Source: Pseudomonas urmiensis (GTDB lineage: Bacteria; Pseudomonadota; Gammaproteobacteria; Pseudomonadales; Pseudomonadaceae). Taken from it: 64,000 nucleotides of DNA. The number at the start of each line of letters is the position of its first letter. Position 1 is the first letter of the stretch. The notes under the pieces are model-generated. The model did no database searches, was not told the origin of the DNA, and saw nothing but the letters and a program-made list of their open reading frames with translations. The DNA lies in the NCBI RefSeq assembly GCF_014268815.2, contig NZ_JABWRE020000001.1:3477001-3541000 (forward strand), written 5' to 3'. Made by a program: the position numbers and the translations under genes. Shown in pieces: positions 61,162-64,000 of the stretch.

Positions 61162-61566
61162 TCACGCCAAACGCTCCAGCAAGCGCACCAGTTCATCGCG
61201 CTGCCCTTCACCCAACTGCTCGACCAACGTCAGCTGAGCGCGCTCCCAGGCCGGACCGGCATCCTGCAAGCGTGCTTTACCAGCCTCGGTCAGCAGCACC
61301 ACTCGATTGCGCTGGTCTGCCCCCTCGGCCAGGGCCACCAGGCCGTCGGCCTCGAGCACCTTGAGATTGCGCCCCAGGGTACTGCGATCCAGGCCCATGG
61401 CTTCAGCCAGGCTGGTGATACTCGGTTGATCGAGCCGCTGTAGATGGCGCAACAGGGAAAACTGGGCGACATTGATGCCGAAGCCGGCAAGGGCCTCGTC
61501 GTAATGTCGGCTCACCCCGCGGGCGGCTCGACGCAGATGGGTACAGATACATTCACTGGTCAGCAT
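61162..61566 (-). CDS. MarR family transcriptional regulator
   Basis: The 134-residue product has the MarR winged helix (about 35-100; SITSLAEAMGLDRSTLGRNLKVLEADGLV, then a basic wing ADQRNRVVLLTEAG). It likely represses the downstream MFS gene and its own gene, since matching GGTATATACC palindromes lie before both. The inducer is unknown. The start is ATG 61566; the upstream operator overlaps its ribosome site. Confidence 0.9.
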   Translation of the reverse strand: MLTSECICTHLRRAARGVSRHYDEALAGFGINVAQFSLLRHLQRLDQPSITSLAEAMGLDRSTLGRNLKVLEADGLVALAEGADQRNRVVLLTEAGKARLQDAGPAWERAQLTLVEQLGEGQRDELVRLLERLA

Positions 61567-61571
61567 GGATA

Positions 61572-61585
61572 CGTGTATATACCCG
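61572..61585. promoter_or_regulatory. MarR operator upstream of marR
   Basis: CGTGTATATACCCG differs from the MFS-side palindrome by one base. It lies 6-19 bases before the marR ATG, so binding should block its own translation start or promoter. Confidence 0.65.
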
Positions 61586-61619
61586 CATCACTGATGTTGC
61601 AAGACGTTTCAAACGCGGA

Positions 61620-62798
61620 TCATTGCTGCAAGCGCTTGCGGATGGGCTCGAATGCCGCCTTGGCCGCGCGCTTGAGCGGATCCTCGGCGCCCTGCTCGAT
61701 CGCCTGCCAGTAACGCCACGGCACCTTGGCAGTGCCCAGTTCGTAGTCCATGCCATCCCAGCTGTCTTCACGATAACTGTAGAACGCCCAATGCAGGGCG
61801 TTTTTGTCCAGCACCGTCAGCACATCTTCAAGGTACTGCTGGCAACCGGGCAGACGTCGCATGCAGCCGAACTCTCCGACCACCAGCCGTGAATGGGGCA
61901 GTTTCACTCGGTCGAACCACTCAAGCGGCGCTTGCAGATACTGCGCTACCCGCTGGGCATTCCATTGCTCGGTATGCCCGGCGAAAGGCACCGGCCCGGG
62001 ATAGGCAAAGGGCTTTTTGCGGGTCATGTTCGGCGCACTGGTAGCCGCGTAGGGTTCGTACATGTGCACGCTATACAGCACCCGCTCATCGCTCAGCGCT
62101 GCTGGCCAGTAGGCAAACGCATCCGCTGCCGCGTACCAGCCGGCGTCGAGCATGATCGGCGTGTCAGGGTCGACCTCACGGATCGCCGCCAGCAACTGCT
62201 GGTACAAGCCCGGCAAATCGCGGGGGCCGCCCTGCTGGGCGGCGTACCACTGCTGCATCCGCTGTGGGTCTGCGTGTTCGGCCAAACCGCCGAGTTTCTC
62301 CGGCGCTGGCTCGTTGATCAGGTTGTAGGCGGCGACTGCCGGGTGATCCTTCAGCGCCTGGGCAAGGTCACGCCAGAAGGCGGCGGCTTGCGCCCAGTAA
62401 TGTTTGTCTTGCCAGAGGCGATCATCGAATTGGTCGTGATTGTTCTGCGACCAGCGCATCCCCGGCAGCGAAAGCGGTGCGATCACCACTTTCAGGCCTG
62501 CGCCATGGGCATGGTCGAGGACCTGCCTGAGCTGGGCCAGGTCGGCTGTGGCGAGCCCCTGATAGGCATCGGCATTGCCCAGCAGAAAGTCGCGTTGCTC
62601 AGGTTGCCATTTGTCGTAGGACAGCCGCACCCAAGTGGCGCCATAGCCTTGCAGGGCTTGGAAGTAGGCTTGGTTCGGTGGCAGCCGGTTGAAGCTGTTG
62701 CCGCCGTGGCGGGGGGTATTCCAGAACTCGATCAGATCGGCGCCATGGGCTGATTGGATGGCGAGCAGGAACAGGCTGGTGAGTATCCAATGGCGCAT
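61620..62798 (-). CDS. secreted GH5 family glycoside hydrolase (cellulase-type)
   Basis: The 392-residue precursor has a signal peptide (to about residue 19) and a GH5 barrel. The acid/base Glu is in NLINEPAP (about residue 166) and the nucleophile Glu in VVGEFG (about residue 310). GH5 enzymes cut beta-1,4 or beta-1,3 glucans, mannans or related glycans; the target is unknown. It lies 53 bases upstream of marR on the same strand and is the only other glycosidase in the window besides the GH3. Confidence 0.85.
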   Translation of the reverse strand: MRHWILTSLFLLAIQSAHGADLIEFWNTPRHGGNSFNRLPPNQAYFQALQGYGATWVRLSYDKWQPEQRDFLLGNADAYQGLATADLAQLRQVLDHAHGAGLKVVIAPLSLPGMRWSQNNHDQFDDRLWQDKHYWAQAAAFWRDLAQALKDHPAVAAYNLINEPAPEKLGGLAEHADPQRMQQWYAAQQGGPRDLPGLYQQLLAAIREVDPDTPIMLDAGWYAAADAFAYWPAALSDERVLYSVHMYEPYAATSAPNMTRKKPFAYPGPVPFAGHTEQWNAQRVAQYLQAPLEWFDRVKLPHSRLVVGEFGCMRRLPGCQQYLEDVLTVLDKNALHWAFYSYREDSWDGMDYELGTAKVPWRYWQAIEQGAEDPLKRAAKAAFEPIRKRLQQ

Positions 62799-62905
62799 GC
62801 TCGGCGCCTCCTTGGCAGGCTTGAGAAGCGCTCAAGGGTACGCCTGCTCTGCCAGGGGAGCATTGCCTCAAGGATTGCTGGAGATTGCGACTGACCGCCA
62901 AGGCT

Positions 62906-62932
62906 CTATCGCGGGGCACGCCCGCTCCCACG
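62906..62932. repeat. single REP unit upstream of the GH5 gene
   Basis: CTATCGCGGGGCACGCCCGCTCCCACG is one REP core with one change (CACG for CAAG), between GH5 and cobS. Confidence 0.75.
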
Positions 62933-62961
62933 TATTGCACCGAGCTACAGCCATGCAGCAA

Positions 62962-63702
62962 TCACGTAAGAGGCAGCAACGCCAGCCCCAACACCACTGC
63001 CAATTCCAACAACTCAAGCATCGCCCCGGCGGTATCCCCTGTGGTGCCGCCTAACCTTCGACACATGAGCTGACGCAACCAGGCAAACACCACGCCCGCC
63101 AGCAGCACCAGCCACAGCGCCGCCCAACCACCTAACGCCACGCAGGCCAGTGCACTTGCCAGCAGCACCCAGCGCGCCGTGCGCTTGGGCAGATGCTCAG
63201 CCAGCGCTTGCCCAAGCCCACCGGGACGTACGTAGGGCGTGCAGAGAAACAACCCCAGCAACGCCGCCCGCCCAACCAAGGGCGCCAGCACCAGCCAGGC
63301 GCCGACGCCGCGCTCGACCAACACCCACAGCGCGCAGAACTTGAGCAACAGTACCAACACCAGGGTGACCACGGCGATCGGCCCGCTGCGCGGATCTTTC
63401 ATGATCAGCAAGGTGCGCTCACGATCGCCAAAGCCGCCCAGCCAGGCGTCAGCGCTGTCGGCCAGCCCATCCAGGTGCAAGGCGCCACTGAGCAGCACCC
63501 ACAGGGTCAGCAGCAAGGCGGCATGCAACGGTGCTGGAGTGCCGTGCAGCAAATGGCTGGCCGCCCACAACAACAGGCCGAACAGCAGGCCTACCAGCGG
63601 ATAGAACAACAATGAGCGACCCGTCTCACGCGGTTCAGGCATCCCCGGCAGGGTGACCGGCAGGCTGCTGAGAAACTGCAAGGCGATCCACAGTGGCAGC
63701 AT
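62962..63702 (-). CDS. cobS: adenosylcobinamide-GDP ribazoletransferase CobS
   Basis: CobS joins alpha-ribazole to adenosylcobinamide-GDP in the last steps of cobalamin assembly at the inner membrane. The 246-residue product has several hydrophobic helices and the CobS motifs LHLDGLADSADAWLGG (near residue 70) and MKDPRSGPIAVVTL. Start is ATG 63702 (MLPLWIALQFLSSLPV), two bases after the cobC stop; the frame extends upstream into cobC and is rejected. It follows cobC, as usual in Pseudomonas. Confidence 0.93.
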   Translation of the reverse strand: MLPLWIALQFLSSLPVTLPGMPEPRETGRSLLFYPLVGLLFGLLLWAASHLLHGTPAPLHAALLLTLWVLLSGALHLDGLADSADAWLGGFGDRERTLLIMKDPRSGPIAVVTLVLVLLLKFCALWVLVERGVGAWLVLAPLVGRAALLGLFLCTPYVRPGGLGQALAEHLPKRTARWVLLASALACVALGGWAALWLVLLAGVVFAWLRQLMCRRLGGTTGDTAGAMLELLELAVVLGLALLPLT

Positions 63703-63703
63703 C

Positions 63704-64000
63704 TCAGGGCAGCTCCCGCAGTTGTCCGTTGTCTTCCAGCTGCAGACGCACCAGCGCGCCATGGCCGACTTCGACCTGCAGCAATTGCTCACGGGGCAGC
63801 CCCCGCGCACGGGCCAGCAGCAGGCGCATCACCCCGCCATGGGTCACCAGTAGCAGCTGTTTGCCAGCATGCTCGCGGTGTAGACGCTCGATGGCCGTCA
63901 GCACCCGTTCAGCGAAGGCCTCGACCGGCTCGCCGCCCGGCGGGGTGAAGGCATAGGGATCGGCCCAGAACAGCCCAAGCGCATCGGCCTGATCCTCCAT
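63704..64000 (-). CDS. cobC: alpha-ribazole phosphatase CobC, 5' end outside window
   Basis: The visible 98 residues are the C-terminal half of a histidine-phosphatase-superfamily protein (THGGVMRLLLARARGLP carries the second catalytic His; PPGGEPVEAFAERV the family Glu/Gln helix). The N-terminal RHG motif is missing because the gene runs past base 64000. Location directly before cobS supports CobC, which removes phosphate from alpha-ribazole phosphate or its conjugate. Confidence 0.85.
   Translation of the reverse strand: MEDQADALGLFWADPYAFTPPGGEPVEAFAERVLTAIERLHREHAGKQLLLVTHGGVMRLLLARARGLPREQLLQVEVGHGALVRLQLEDNGQLRELP

Overview
This window looks like a chromosomal segment of a fluorescent Pseudomonas, most likely the P. 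putida group. The support is high-GC coding with strong third-position G/C bias, many copies of a roughly 35-base REP palindrome (core like GCGGGCTTGCCCCGCGA) between genes, and a gene set typical of that group: minCDE-rluA, prc, nirBD, a nasA-flavoprotein fusion, rdgC, an MxtR-like SLC5 hybrid kinase, rmuC and fadL. The window is mostly core genome. I see no insertion sequence, prophage, integrase or CRISPR array. The first gene (alpha/beta hydrolase) and the last gene (cobC) are cut by the window edges.

Layout. 1-11 kb: partial hydrolase with mlaA, patatin-like phospholipase, a late lipid A acyltransferase, minCDE, rluA, an M18 aminopeptidase, a 55-residue membrane protein and a YbiO-type mechanosensitive channel. 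11-17.4 kb: a GntR/UTRA regulator divergent from an ABC importer operon that also encodes an alkaline-phosphatase-superfamily phosphodiesterase and a HAD phosphatase, probably an organophosphate uptake and hydrolysis unit. A 102-bp tandem triplication covers the 3' end of the HAD gene. 17.6-24.4 kb: quinone oxidoreductase, prc, a small HTH/partner gene pair, a YkvA-like protein, an FKBP lipoprotein and a PcaQ-like LysR regulator. 24.4-32 kb: assimilatory nitrite reductase nirBD and nitrate reductase nasA, each behind a sigma-54 promoter and an RNA leader that looks like an ANTAR-type (NasT) antitermination switch.

32-38.2 kb: a second methionine aminopeptidase, then DUF1266 and J-domain genes facing an hscC-type Hsp70, the same three partners found together in E. 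coli. 38.3-43.2 kb: a tRNA-Val/tRNA-Asp operon, rdgC, a bile-acid-family symporter, a guanidine-II riboswitch with the sugE/gdx exporter, and an MFS-acyltransferase fusion. 43.3-47.5 kb: a secreted GH3 beta-glucosidase, a membrane protein of unknown function and LemA. 47.6-54.4 kb: an MFS transporter, mxtR, rmuC and a Sel1-repeat protein. A gene-free stretch of about 950 bp follows. 55.3-64 kb: two small unknown genes, fadL, a LysR regulator divergent from a DUF2798 protein, a glutathione peroxidase, a MarR-controlled MFS operon with a previously easy-to-miss 40-codon membrane ORF, a GH5 glycosidase, and cobS-cobC.

The most informative non-coding features are the paired nitrate/nitrite leaders, the guanidine-II riboswitch, matched MarR operators, and two palindromes built from DnaA-box sequence. 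Nothing in the window is clearly a wholly new system. The best candidates for under-described biology are the organophosphate operon, the HscC/J-protein/DUF1266 module and the HTH pair near 21 kb.
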